NCBI GenBank assembly: GCA_964604675.1
Contig: CAZSAT010000025.1
Location: 3,503 to 67,502, forward strand
Length of the DNA stretch: 64,000 nucleotides
Reading direction: 5' to 3'
Source: CAZSAT01 sp964604675
Lineage (GTDB): Bacteria; Myxococcota_A; UBA796; CAJQPC01
The notes below the pieces were generated by a model that was not told the DNA's origin, made no database searches, and saw only the letters and a list, made by a program, of their open reading frames with translations. Position 1 is the first letter of the stretch. Every line of letters starts with the position of its first letter. This document shows, piece after piece, positions 35,553-43,481 of the stretch. A program made the translations under genes and the position numbers.

Positions 35553-36283
35553 GCACCTCCCGCGTCCCCCGTCACGTGGCCATCATCATGGATGGCAACG
35601 GGCGTTGGGCCGAGCGCCAGGGGCTGCCCCGGGTGCGCGGCCACGAAGAAGGCGCCGAGAGCGTGCGCGAGATCACCCGCGCCTGCCGCGCCCAAGGTGT
35701 CGAAGCGCTCACGCTCTACAGCTTCTCCACCGAGAACTGGAAGCGACCCAAGCGCGAGGTCGCGCACCTGATGCGCTTGCTGCAGAAGTACCTGCGGCAG
35801 GAGCGTCGCGAGCTGCTCGACAACGGCATCCGGCTCCGGGCCATCGGCCAGGTCGATCGCTTGCCGCTCTATGTGCGCAAGCCGCTCCAGGAGCTGGTGC
35901 GCCTCACCGACAAGCCCAGCTGCCGCATGACGCTGACCCTGGCCTTGTCCTACGGTTCGCGCACCGAGATCGTCGACGCGGCCCAGCAGCTGGCACGTCT
36001 GGTCAAGGCGGGAGCGCTCAAGCCCGAGGCCATCGACGAGGCAGCGATCGAGCGATGCCTCTACACGGCGGGCCTGCCGGACCCCGACCTGCTCATCCGC
36101 ACGAGCGGCGAGATGCGCATCTCGAACTTCCTGCTCTGGCAGCTCGCCTACGCCGAGATCTACGTCACCGACGCCGCGTGGCCGGACTTCCGCCGACCTC
36201 AGCTGGCCGAGGCCTTCGCGGCCTACGCCGGCCGGGAGCGGCGGTTCGGCAAGACCGGCGCTCAGCTCCGGGACCCCCGCTGA
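35549..36283 (+). CDS. uppS: Undecaprenyl diphosphate synthase (isoprenyl transferase)
   Basis: UppS, 244 residues, makes the C55 lipid carrier used for peptidoglycan and LPS sugars. The catalytic aspartate is in VAIIMDGNGRWAERQGLPR. Substrate motifs YSFSTENWKRP and LIRTSGEMRISNFLLWQ are present. The start is GTG at 35549, overlapping the frr stop; cdsA overlaps its stop (TGATG). Confidence 0.97.
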   Translation: MSTSRVPRHVAIIMDGNGRWAERQGLPRVRGHEEGAESVREITRACRAQGVEALTLYSFSTENWKRPKREVAHLMRLLQKYLRQERRELLDNGIRLRAIGQVDRLPLYVRKPLQELVRLTDKPSCRMTLTLALSYGSRTEIVDAAQQLARLVKAGALKPEAIDEAAIERCLYTAGLPDPDLLIRTSGEMRISNFLLWQLAYAEIYVTDAAWPDFRRPQLAEAFAAYAGRERRFGKTGAQLRDPR

Positions 36284-37080
36284 TGCTCACCCGCCTTGTC
36301 GCCGCCGCGGTCGGTCTCGCCGTCGTGCTTCCCCTGCTGGTCTTCGGAGGCACCTGGGGCCTGGAGGCCCTGGTCGGTGTGGTGGTCGTGGTCGGCCTGC
36401 ACGAGTACGGGGCGATGGCCTTTCCCGAGGCGAAGGACTGGGCCCGCTTCGTGCTCTTTCCCACGGGGCTCCTGCTCTACGCCTCCGTGCTCTACGCGCC
36501 GCCCGCCCTGATCGGTCCCACCGTGGGCCTGTTGCTGCTGGTCTGCTTGATGGCCGTGCTCTTTCGTTCGGGCCCGGTGGACGAGCACCTCTCGAGCGCT
36601 GCGAGGCTGTGGCTCGGCTTGGGCTACGTCGCGGCGCTGTTGAGCCTCCTGCCCCTGATCCGGCGTCACGAGTTCGGGCTGGCCTGGATCTTCCTGATGC
36701 TGGCGGTGGTCTGGGCCGGAGACTCCGGCGCCTACTTCACGGGGCGCGCGTTCGGCTCCACCAAGCTCTACGAAAAGATCTCGCCGAAGAAGACCTGGGA
36801 GGGCGTGGTCGGCGGCCTGGCGGGGTCGGTGGGCGGCGCGCTGCTCGTGCGCCACTTCGGTCTCCCCGACACCTCGGTGTCCGAGATCGTGGTGCTCGCC
36901 CTGGTGCTCGGTGCCGGCGGTGTGGTGGGGGACCTGGTGGAGTCCATGATCAAGCGCTCGGCGGGTGTCAAGGACTCCGGCACGATCATGCCGGGACACG
37001 GTGGCATCCTCGACCGGGTCGACTCGTTGCTCTTCTCCGGGGCTCTGTTGTGGGCGTGGCTGGTGGTCTCCGGGGCATGA
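36283..37080 (+). CDS. cdsA: Phosphatidate cytidylyltransferase
   Basis: CdsA, 265 residues with about seven membrane helices, makes CDP-diacylglycerol for phospholipid synthesis. The family signature S-x(3)-K-R-x(4)-K-D-x(5)-P-G-H-G-G-x(2)-D-R-x-D is intact around residues 220-250 (SAGVKDSGTIMPGHGGILDR). The start overlaps the uppS stop. rseP follows after 67 bases. The usual dxr gene between cdsA and rseP is not here. Confidence 0.96.
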   Translation: MLTRLVAAAVGLAVVLPLLVFGGTWGLEALVGVVVVVGLHEYGAMAFPEAKDWARFVLFPTGLLLYASVLYAPPALIGPTVGLLLLVCLMAVLFRSGPVDEHLSSAARLWLGLGYVAALLSLLPLIRRHEFGLAWIFLMLAVVWAGDSGAYFTGRAFGSTKLYEKISPKKTWEGVVGGLAGSVGGALLVRHFGLPDTSVSEIVVLALVLGAGGVVGDLVESMIKRSAGVKDSGTIMPGHGGILDRVDSLLFSGALLWAWLVVSGA

Positions 37081-37147
37081 CCATGGCCTTTCGGGGGTCC
37101 GCCCTCCGAGGCACGTTAGGGTCCCACCTGCCCCGCGGAGGCTGAGC

Positions 37148-38821
37148 TTGGTCTACTTCGCAGCGCTCGTCCTGGTCGCGGTGCTCATCGTGATCCACGA
37201 GTTCGGGCACTTCGTGGTCGCGAAGCTGTTCGGCGTGAACGTGCTCACCTTCTCCGTGGGCTTCGGGCGTCGCCTGGCAGGCTTTCGCTTCGGCGGCACG
37301 GACTACCGCCTGAGCCTGCTTCCGTTCGGGGGCTACGTGCAGATGGAAGGGGCCGACCCCTTCATGGACGGCGGGACCGACGGCGACCTGCACTCCGAAG
37401 GCGCCATGTTGAACAAGCCCGTGTGGCAGCGGCTGCTCATCATCGCCGCGGGCCCCGTCTCCAACCTCGCCTTGCCGGTCGTGCTCTTCGCAGGCCTGGC
37501 CATGGGGGGCGAGCCCCAGGTGGCCACCTCGGTCGAGACCGTGCTGGTCGGGGAGCCGGCGTGGGAGGCCGGCATCCGCGAAGGCGACCAGGTGCGAGCC
37601 GTCGCCGGTGAGCCTGTCATCTTCTGGGGCGACTTCTACCGTGTGCTGGGCAGGGTGGCGGACCCGGGGGACACCGTCTCGCTCACGCTGGAGCGCGATG
37701 GCTCCGCCTACCAGGCCGACGTGCGCATCCCGGCCCGCGCGGAGGAGACCGAGACCGGGCTCTCTCCTGCCTGGATGGGCATGGACTACATGGCGCCCGA
37801 CGCCACCGTGGGCGTGAGCGACAACGACTCCCCCGCCGCCAGGTCCGGGCTGCAAACTGGGGACGAGGTGCTCTCGGTGGAGGGCGCGGAGGTCGACACC
37901 TACGGCGAGCTGATGGCGGCGTTGGCGGGTGTGCAGCAGGCCACGCTGAAGGTGGCGCGCGAGGTGGACGGCGAGCTCCAGGAGCTCTCCCTCACGCTGA
38001 CCGCGGATCCTGGCTGGGCTGGGCCCGAGCTGCTCTTCGAAGACCCCCGCGCCAACGCCTGGGGCGTCTACCCCGGCTACCTCTTCGTGCGTGAGATCTC
38101 CGAGGACTCCGCTGCGAGTGAGGCCAACATCCTGGTGGGCGACCGCCTCGCCGCCATCGATGGCCGCGGGCTCACAGCGTGGAGCGAGGTGGTCGAACGG
38201 ATCGGTGCCAAGCAGGAGGGGGAGGGGAGTGGCTCCGATGCCGTGCCGCTCGTGCTCACGCTCGTCCGCGACGGCCGTGTGATCGAAGAGACGGTGCTGC
38301 CCCGAATCGTGCGGGACACCGATGGCTTCGGTCGGTACCGCTACCGCGCGCTGGTGGGCATCTCGGCCCTCGGCAGCAACGTCGTGGGACCGACCACACC
38401 CCGCTACTACGGGCCTGTGGAAGCGCTCGGCAAGGGTGTCGACGAGACCATCGGATTGGCCACCTTCGTGCTGGAGCAGGTCGGCAAGCTCGTGACCTTC
38501 GAGGCGGACCCCCGCAAGACCCTCGGCGGCCCCGTGCAGATCGTGCGCGACGCGAAGGCTGCCGCCGAAGCGGGCATCTACACCTACGTGCGCATGATGG
38601 GGGCGCTCTCCATCAGCCTGGGCATCATCAACTTCCTGCCGGTGCCGGTGCTGGACGGCGGGCAGTTCCTGTTCTACCTGGCGGAAGGCATCCGAGGGCG
38701 ACCGCTCTCGCTGGCCATCCGCGAGCGCGCCCAGCAGGTTGGCGTACTCTTCCTGGTGGCCCTGATGTTCGCGGTCATGGTCATGGACGTCGACCGCTGG
38801 ATCCAGCAGCTGACCCAATAG
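37148..38821 (+). CDS. rseP: Site-2 protease RseP, with three PDZ-like domains
   Basis: A 557-residue intramembrane zinc protease. The N-terminal metal motif is VIHEFGHFVV, and the C-terminal active-site motif is NFLPVPVLDGGQF. Between them are three PDZ-like segments, marked by AGIREGDQV, SGLQTGDEV and EANILVGDRL; E. coli RseP (450 residues) has two. The start is TTG at 37148, chosen because GGAGG lies eight bases before it and the protein then begins directly with the first helix (LVYFAALVLVAVLIV). A role in cutting anti-sigma or other membrane proteins is expected. Confidence 0.93.
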   Translation: MVYFAALVLVAVLIVIHEFGHFVVAKLFGVNVLTFSVGFGRRLAGFRFGGTDYRLSLLPFGGYVQMEGADPFMDGGTDGDLHSEGAMLNKPVWQRLLIIAAGPVSNLALPVVLFAGLAMGGEPQVATSVETVLVGEPAWEAGIREGDQVRAVAGEPVIFWGDFYRVLGRVADPGDTVSLTLERDGSAYQADVRIPARAEETETGLSPAWMGMDYMAPDATVGVSDNDSPAARSGLQTGDEVLSVEGAEVDTYGELMAALAGVQQATLKVAREVDGELQELSLTLTADPGWAGPELLFEDPRANAWGVYPGYLFVREISEDSAASEANILVGDRLAAIDGRGLTAWSEVVERIGAKQEGEGSGSDAVPLVLTLVRDGRVIEETVLPRIVRDTDGFGRYRYRALVGISALGSNVVGPTTPRYYGPVEALGKGVDETIGLATFVLEQVGKLVTFEADPRKTLGGPVQIVRDAKAAAEAGIYTYVRMMGALSISLGIINFLPVPVLDGGQFLFYLAEGIRGRPLSLAIRERAQQVGVLFLVALMFAVMVMDVDRWIQQLTQ

Positions 38822-38838
38822 CGGGATAGCCGCGCGGC

Positions 38839-39828
38839 ATGTCGGAACTACGCATTGGAGTGGTGGGCGCGACGGGCGCTCTCGGTCGTCAGGTGGTCGC
38901 GAGCCTGGACGCCTCGGACCTCGCGGTGGAGCTTGTTCCCTTCGCAAGCCGTGCGAGTCGCGCCACGAGCCTGGACGTGAGCGGCGAGCCGGAGCGGGTG
39001 CGCGTGCCGACCCTGCCCGACCTCGCCGAGCTGGACGCTGTCGTGCTGGCGCTGCCTCGCGACGAAGCCGAGGCCCTGCTGCCAGGGCTGCTCGACGAGG
39101 GGGTGCCGGTGCTCGACCCGACCGGCGTGCTCGGTGACGCGCCGCTGTTCGTGCCGTGGGCCAACCCTTGGGCGGTCGAGGACCTCCGGGAGGACGGCGG
39201 CGTTCGGCTGCCAGGACCGCTCTCCCTCCTCCTCCTCGCGGTGTGCAGACCCCTCCAGGCGTCCTTCGGGTTGCTGTCCGTGCGTGGCACGGCGTGGATG
39301 CCGGCCTCCATCGCCGGACGCGCCGCCATCGAGGAGCTCAGCGGGCAGGTGGTCTCCCTGTTCAACCAGCAGGACCCCCCACGCGCCATCTTCCGGGAGG
39401 GGCTGGCGTTCGACGTGCTCCCCAGCTGGGGACCCGTGGGCCCGGACGGTTGGTCAGTCTACGAGGCCAACACGGCGACCGAGACCGCTTCCGTGCTCGG
39501 TCTCGGTGACGCCGCCTTCGCGGTGACCGCGATGATGGCCCCGCTGTTCGCGGGACTGCTCGCCTCGCTCACCATCACCCTGGAGCAGCAACCTGGAGCC
39601 GAAGCGCTCCACGAGCTCTTTGCTGACACGCCCCAGCTCCAGCACGTGGACGGGCGCCCGCTCATGCCGCGGGCCCGAGGTGGCCACGGCACCGTGGCGG
39701 TTGGCCGGCTGCGTGAGGACCCTGCCGGCCAGGCCCTGCATCTCGTGGCCAGCGCCGACCCGCAGGCCCTCGTCGGGGCGGCCTGCGTGGACGTGCTGAC
39801 CTACTGCCGGGAGCATGGCCAGCTCTGA
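38839..39828 (+). CDS. Aspartate-semialdehyde-dehydrogenase-like protein (Usg type), catalytic Cys absent
   Basis: A 329-residue protein with an Asd-type N-terminal Rossmann region (IGVVGATGALGRQVVASL) and a C-terminal Asd-like dimerisation half. The place of the catalytic N-C-S/T motif reads LPGPLSLLLLAV, without cysteine, so it should not be a working dehydrogenase. This matches the E. coli Usg-1 type, which lies directly before truA. Here truA is also nearby, separated by one long gene. The function is unknown. Confidence 0.75.
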   Translation: MSELRIGVVGATGALGRQVVASLDASDLAVELVPFASRASRATSLDVSGEPERVRVPTLPDLAELDAVVLALPRDEAEALLPGLLDEGVPVLDPTGVLGDAPLFVPWANPWAVEDLREDGGVRLPGPLSLLLLAVCRPLQASFGLLSVRGTAWMPASIAGRAAIEELSGQVVSLFNQQDPPRAIFREGLAFDVLPSWGPVGPDGWSVYEANTATETASVLGLGDAAFAVTAMMAPLFAGLLASLTITLEQQPGAEALHELFADTPQLQHVDGRPLMPRARGGHGTVAVGRLREDPAGQALHLVASADPQALVGAACVDVLTYCREHGQL

Positions 39829-39941
39829 CACGCTGTCCGGCCACGGAGGGGCGTCGTGCCCGCCATTGACAGCTTGTCGCTGCAAGGGCCTGCTCGGGCG
39901 GGTCCTCACCGTGGCACGATTCCTGCTGCCGTTGCGGGTTG

Positions 39942-42335
39942 ATGCTGCTGATGCTCACCAACCTGGCCCTCGCCGAGCCGGACCACGTCGGCTGGTCCGC
40001 CTCGCTGGGCACGGGCTTGTCGTCCCTCAGCGTGTCGTCAGCGGGTGTGGCCGCCTTCGTGGACGAGGGCAGCGACAGCCTGGTGGTGTTGGACACCGAG
40101 ACCTGGCAAGCCGCCTACGCCCAGGTCTGCACCGGCGCGCGCACCACCGCGATCGATGCCGTGAGCGCGGAGGACGAAGTCGGTGTGTTCGTCGGGTGCG
40201 ACGACGGCGCCCTGGTCCCCGTGAGCTTTCGGCCTGGCTACGACCTCGACGTCGGTGAGGCCATCTCCGTCGGAAGCGGTGGTGGGGACACCGCGGGTGG
40301 TGGTGGTGCTCCGGTGCTCGGCCTGGCCTTCGACGACGACGACGCTCGGCTCTGGATCGTGGTCGATGGTGCGGACGGCGACTACCCGGAGGTGCACGTC
40401 TACGATCCCGACACGACCGAGGTGGACGCTGACTGGACCGCGTCCTCGACGAGCGTCAGCGGCGTCGAGGCGGTGGGCCTCCTGAGCGGCGTGCTGCTCG
40501 TCGTGCACGGCGGTGACGACACCACGAAGGTCGACCTGTCCACGGGGTCGACCGCGCGATCGAACGAGACGCTGTCGGGCCGTGACTTCGTGGAGGTGTG
40601 GACCGACGGCGCGAGCATCGGCCTGTTGGCCGACCAGAGCGGATCGCTCGTGAAGTACCTGACCACCTCGTCCGACGAGTACGCCATCCTGCTCGACGAC
40701 GAGGACGGACTCACCAGCGTCACGGCGGTCACGGTGGACGAGAGCGAAGGCTTCTGCGCCGTCGGCGACAGCGAAGCGGGCCTCGTGAAGCTCTTCAGCT
40801 ACGCCAACGGCGCTGTGGGCGACGAGGCCTTGCAGGCGCTCGACGTGCCCGGAGCGGTGGGCCTCGGTGTCGTGGGCGACTACCTCGTCGCGGTGGGCAA
40901 CGAAGGCACCCTCAGCGTGCTCACCGATCGTCCGTGGGTCGAGGTCGAAGCCGACCAGGTCGCCGCGCTGGAGGTGGGCGAGCTCGTCACGCTGCAGATC
41001 GCGTCGGACAGCGCGGGGGACTTCGAGGTCGTGCTGGACGGCGACACCCTCGCCGAGGGAACCCTCGACGACGATCGCTCGGCCAGCGTGCAGATCGAGG
41101 TAGCCGACGACTGGGCGGAGGGGCCCAACCGGGTCTATGTCGAGGTCCAGGATGGAAGTGCCGTCGGCTCCGACGCCGTCGATCTGGTGATCGACAACCC
41201 GCCATCGCAGGTGAGCCTGGACGACGGCGACGTCGGCTTCGGCCACGAGAAGATCCTGCTGGACTTCTCCGGAATCTCCGACGAAGACCTGGCCCGCTAC
41301 ACGGTGTACCTGACCACGGTGCCGTGGGAGCGCGAGGACTACGCGACGGGCGGACCGGCCTACGAAGGGACCGACGACGCATCCGTCGGTCCGGTGGACG
41401 TGGAAGCAGATCCGGGTGAAGACGTGTACCTGGTGATCGAAGGCCTCACGAACGGCACGACCTACTATGTGGGAGTGCGTGCCACGGACGAAGGCGGGCA
41501 GGAGGGACCCATGAGTCGGGTGATCGAAGCGCAGCCCCAGGAGACCGTGGGGGCCGCAGGGCTCTCCGGTGAGACCGGTGGCTTCTGTGGTGCGGCGGGG
41601 ACCGCAAGTGGCTGGCTGGCTGGTCTGGCCGCCCTCGGCGTGGTTGCGCGGCGGCGAAGCGTCGTGCTGTTCGCCGCTGTGGGTCTGGTGGCGCCGTTGA
41701 GCGCCCAGGCCGAGGACGACGGGCCCAAGCAGGGCAACGCCGAGATCCGCGTCGGCTCCCTGTCGCTCGCCGACACCGACGGGAACTACGAGGCCGTGTA
41801 TGGCGATCCTGGCTACCTGAGCTTCTACTTCGAAGGCGGGAAGCGCGTCCTTCGCGTCCTGGAGACCGACCTGACCGTCGGTCTCACCCGGAAGCGTGGC
41901 TCCCTCGTCGGCGTCGACTCTGGCGCCTCGTCGAGCGAGTCCGGACGCCTGTCGCTCTTTCCCGTAGGCGCCAGCCTCACCCTCCACGGCGAGCTCTTCG
42001 ACAACCAGCCCATCGTGCCCTTCGTGCGGGCCGGCACCGAGTACTGGTTCTTCATGGAGCAGTACGACTACGGCAGTGGCTACCTCGAGGGCACCATGGC
42101 GGGCGACGTCGTGGCCGGCGGCCGCGGTACGTGGAGCTATGGCTACGGCGTGAGCGTGCTGTTGGACTGGCTCGACCCCACGAGTGCGTCCCAGGTCCAA
42201 GCGCGCTGGGGCATCCGTGACACCTACCTGGTGGCCGAGCTGCGCGAGTACACGATGCTCGACGAGCCCGCGAGCGACGAAGGGTTCAGCTTCACGGGCT
42301 CGACCTTCCAGCTCGGTCTGAAGATGGACCTCTGA
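39942..42335 (+). CDS. Composite secreted protein: propeller-like and FnIII-like part, MYXO-CTERM-like anchor, then signal-like segment and beta-barrel
   Basis: One uninterrupted frame of 797 residues. A short signal peptide (MLLMLTNLALA) opens it. Residues about 15-330 are beta-rich with repeated short motifs (VFVGCDDGALVPV; LLADQSGSLVKYL), propeller-like. Residues about 335-530 resemble Ig/fibronectin-type modules (NGTTYYVGVRATDEGGQ). Near residue 549 comes GFCGAAG, then a hydrophobic helix and ARRR, the layout of a MYXO-CTERM sorting tag. Immediately after is a second hydrophobic stretch ending in LSAQA/ED, like a signal-peptidase site. The last 205 residues look like an outer-membrane barrel (PFVRAGTEYWFFMEQYDYG). 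The GTG at 41640 could start the second part separately. ATG at 39942 is preferred over TTG 39939. Confidence 0.65.
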   Translation: MLLMLTNLALAEPDHVGWSASLGTGLSSLSVSSAGVAAFVDEGSDSLVVLDTETWQAAYAQVCTGARTTAIDAVSAEDEVGVFVGCDDGALVPVSFRPGYDLDVGEAISVGSGGGDTAGGGGAPVLGLAFDDDDARLWIVVDGADGDYPEVHVYDPDTTEVDADWTASSTSVSGVEAVGLLSGVLLVVHGGDDTTKVDLSTGSTARSNETLSGRDFVEVWTDGASIGLLADQSGSLVKYLTTSSDEYAILLDDEDGLTSVTAVTVDESEGFCAVGDSEAGLVKLFSYANGAVGDEALQALDVPGAVGLGVVGDYLVAVGNEGTLSVLTDRPWVEVEADQVAALEVGELVTLQIASDSAGDFEVVLDGDTLAEGTLDDDRSASVQIEVADDWAEGPNRVYVEVQDGSAVGSDAVDLVIDNPPSQVSLDDGDVGFGHEKILLDFSGISDEDLARYTVYLTTVPWEREDYATGGPAYEGTDDASVGPVDVEADPGEDVYLVIEGLTNGTTYYVGVRATDEGGQEGPMSRVIEAQPQETVGAAGLSGETGGFCGAAGTASGWLAGLAALGVVARRRSVVLFAAVGLVAPLSAQAEDDGPKQGNAEIRVGSLSLADTDGNYEAVYGDPGYLSFYFEGGKRVLRVLETDLTVGLTRKRGSLVGVDSGASSSESGRLSLFPVGASLTLHGELFDNQPIVPFVRAGTEYWFFMEQYDYGSGYLEGTMAGDVVAGGRGTWSYGYGVSVLLDWLDPTSASQVQARWGIRDTYLVAELREYTMLDEPASDEGFSFTGSTFQLGLKMDL

Positions 42336-43081
42336 GCACGACCACCTGGCGGCTGCTCGTCGAGTACGACGGCTCCGCGTACAACGGCTGGCAGCGACAG
42401 CCCGAGGGCGTCAGCGTGCAGTTGCGCCTGGAGGAGGCGCTCGCCGTGGTGCTCGGTGGCGTGGAGCTGCGCGTCATCGCAAGCGGGCGCACCGACTCCG
42501 GGGTGCACGCACTCGGCCAGGTCGTCAGCTTCCGGACCACGGTCGAGCGTGCACCGCAGAAGATGCGCGACGGCCTCAACGCCCACCTGCCGCCGGACAT
42601 CGCGTGCCTCGACGCGCGTCCCGTGGCGCCGGAGTTCCACGCGCAGCGCTCGGCGGTGGGCAAGCTCTACCGGTACCGTCTGAGGGTCGCGAACAGCCGC
42701 TCTGCGCTTCGGCACGGACGGGTGTGGGCCTCGCGCTACACCTTGGACATCGCCGCCATGGACCGCGCGGCACGCCGCCTCGTGGGGGAGCACGACTTCG
42801 CCAGCTTCCGAGCTGCGGGCTGCAGCGCGACCACCTCGGTCCGCCGCATCCAACGCGCCTCCGTGGTCGCGGTGGACGACGAGATCTGGATCGAGCTCTA
42901 TGGCAGTGGCTTCCTGCGCCACATGGTCCGCATCGTGGTCGGCTCGCTGGTCGACGTCGGTCGGGGGCGCCGCGCGCCCAGCTGGTTCGGCGAGCTGCTC
43001 GAGCTGAGGGATCGCCAACAGGCGGGCCGGACGGCGCCGGCTCATGGGCTCTACCTGGTCAGGGTGGACTACGAACGCTGA
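42332..43081 (+). CDS. truA: tRNA pseudouridine(38-40) synthase TruA, apparent CTG start
   Basis: TruA makes pseudouridine in the anticodon arm. The conserved N-terminus is WRLLVEYDGSAYNGWQRQP, the catalytic aspartate is in ASGRTDSGVHALGQV, and later motifs are HDFASFRA and GSGFLRHMVRIVVGSL. The conserved region starts before any ATG, GTG or TTG in this frame. The first ATG is only at codon 29 and would remove YDG. A CTG at 42332 overlaps the upstream stop as CTGA, like the NTGA overlaps elsewhere in the window, and gives 249 residues with a normal N-terminus. Confidence 0.93.
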   Translation: MSTTTWRLLVEYDGSAYNGWQRQPEGVSVQLRLEEALAVVLGGVELRVIASGRTDSGVHALGQVVSFRTTVERAPQKMRDGLNAHLPPDIACLDARPVAPEFHAQRSAVGKLYRYRLRVANSRSALRHGRVWASRYTLDIAAMDRAARRLVGEHDFASFRAAGCSATTSVRRIQRASVVAVDDEIWIELYGSGFLRHMVRIVVGSLVDVGRGRRAPSWFGELLELRDRQQAGRTAPAHGLYLVRVDYER

Positions 43082-43102
43082 GCGCCCGGACGTCCTCGAG
43101 GC

Positions 43103-43387
43103 CTACTCGTCCTCTTCTTCCTGCTCGGCTTCCGGGTCGTCGAAGCCGCTGTTGTCGGGCTGCTCGCTCTTCTTCTCCACCACCGGCTCCGGCTCGGGCT
43201 CCGGAGCCTTCTTCCGGCGCCGCCGCTTCTTCTGGAGCAGCAGCGTGATCGGGTCGGGCTCGGGGTTGTCGCGCTGGTCCGCACCGCAGCCGGGGCACGT
43301 GGGCTCCTCGCGGTTCAAGTCGTAGAACTTCACTTCGCAGCTGAAGCACACATACCGGGTGCCGAGGGCAGCCTTGTCGGGACGCAT
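43103..43387 (-). CDS. FYDLN acid-type zinc-ribbon protein
   Basis: A 94-residue protein with LGTRYVCFSCEVKFYDLNR, followed by CPGCGADQ: four cysteines of a zinc ribbon around the F-Y-D-L-N signature of a small uncharacterised bacterial family (TIGR02300 type). A basic run (KKRRRRKK) and an acidic Glu/Pro tail follow. The ATG at 43387 has GGAGA upstream; a GTG at 43441 would add 18 residues. It is convergent with truA, 21 bases away. Confidence 0.8.
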   Translation of the reverse strand: MRPDKAALGTRYVCFSCEVKFYDLNREEPTCPGCGADQRDNPEPDPITLLLQKKRRRRKKAPEPEPEPVVEKKSEQPDNSGFDDPEAEQEEEDE

Positions 43388-43481
43388 CGTCTCTCCGTCG
43401 AGTCGGTCGCCCCAATACCTCTTCGGCGGTTGGTCGACCACCCCTGACGGCGAAGCTATGTTGCGACGCTTCGGAGGAACG

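Noticed and set aside
36986..38947. 653-codon minus-strand open frame opposite rseP
   Set aside because: Antisense shadow with His/Arg/Asp-rich composition and no motif.
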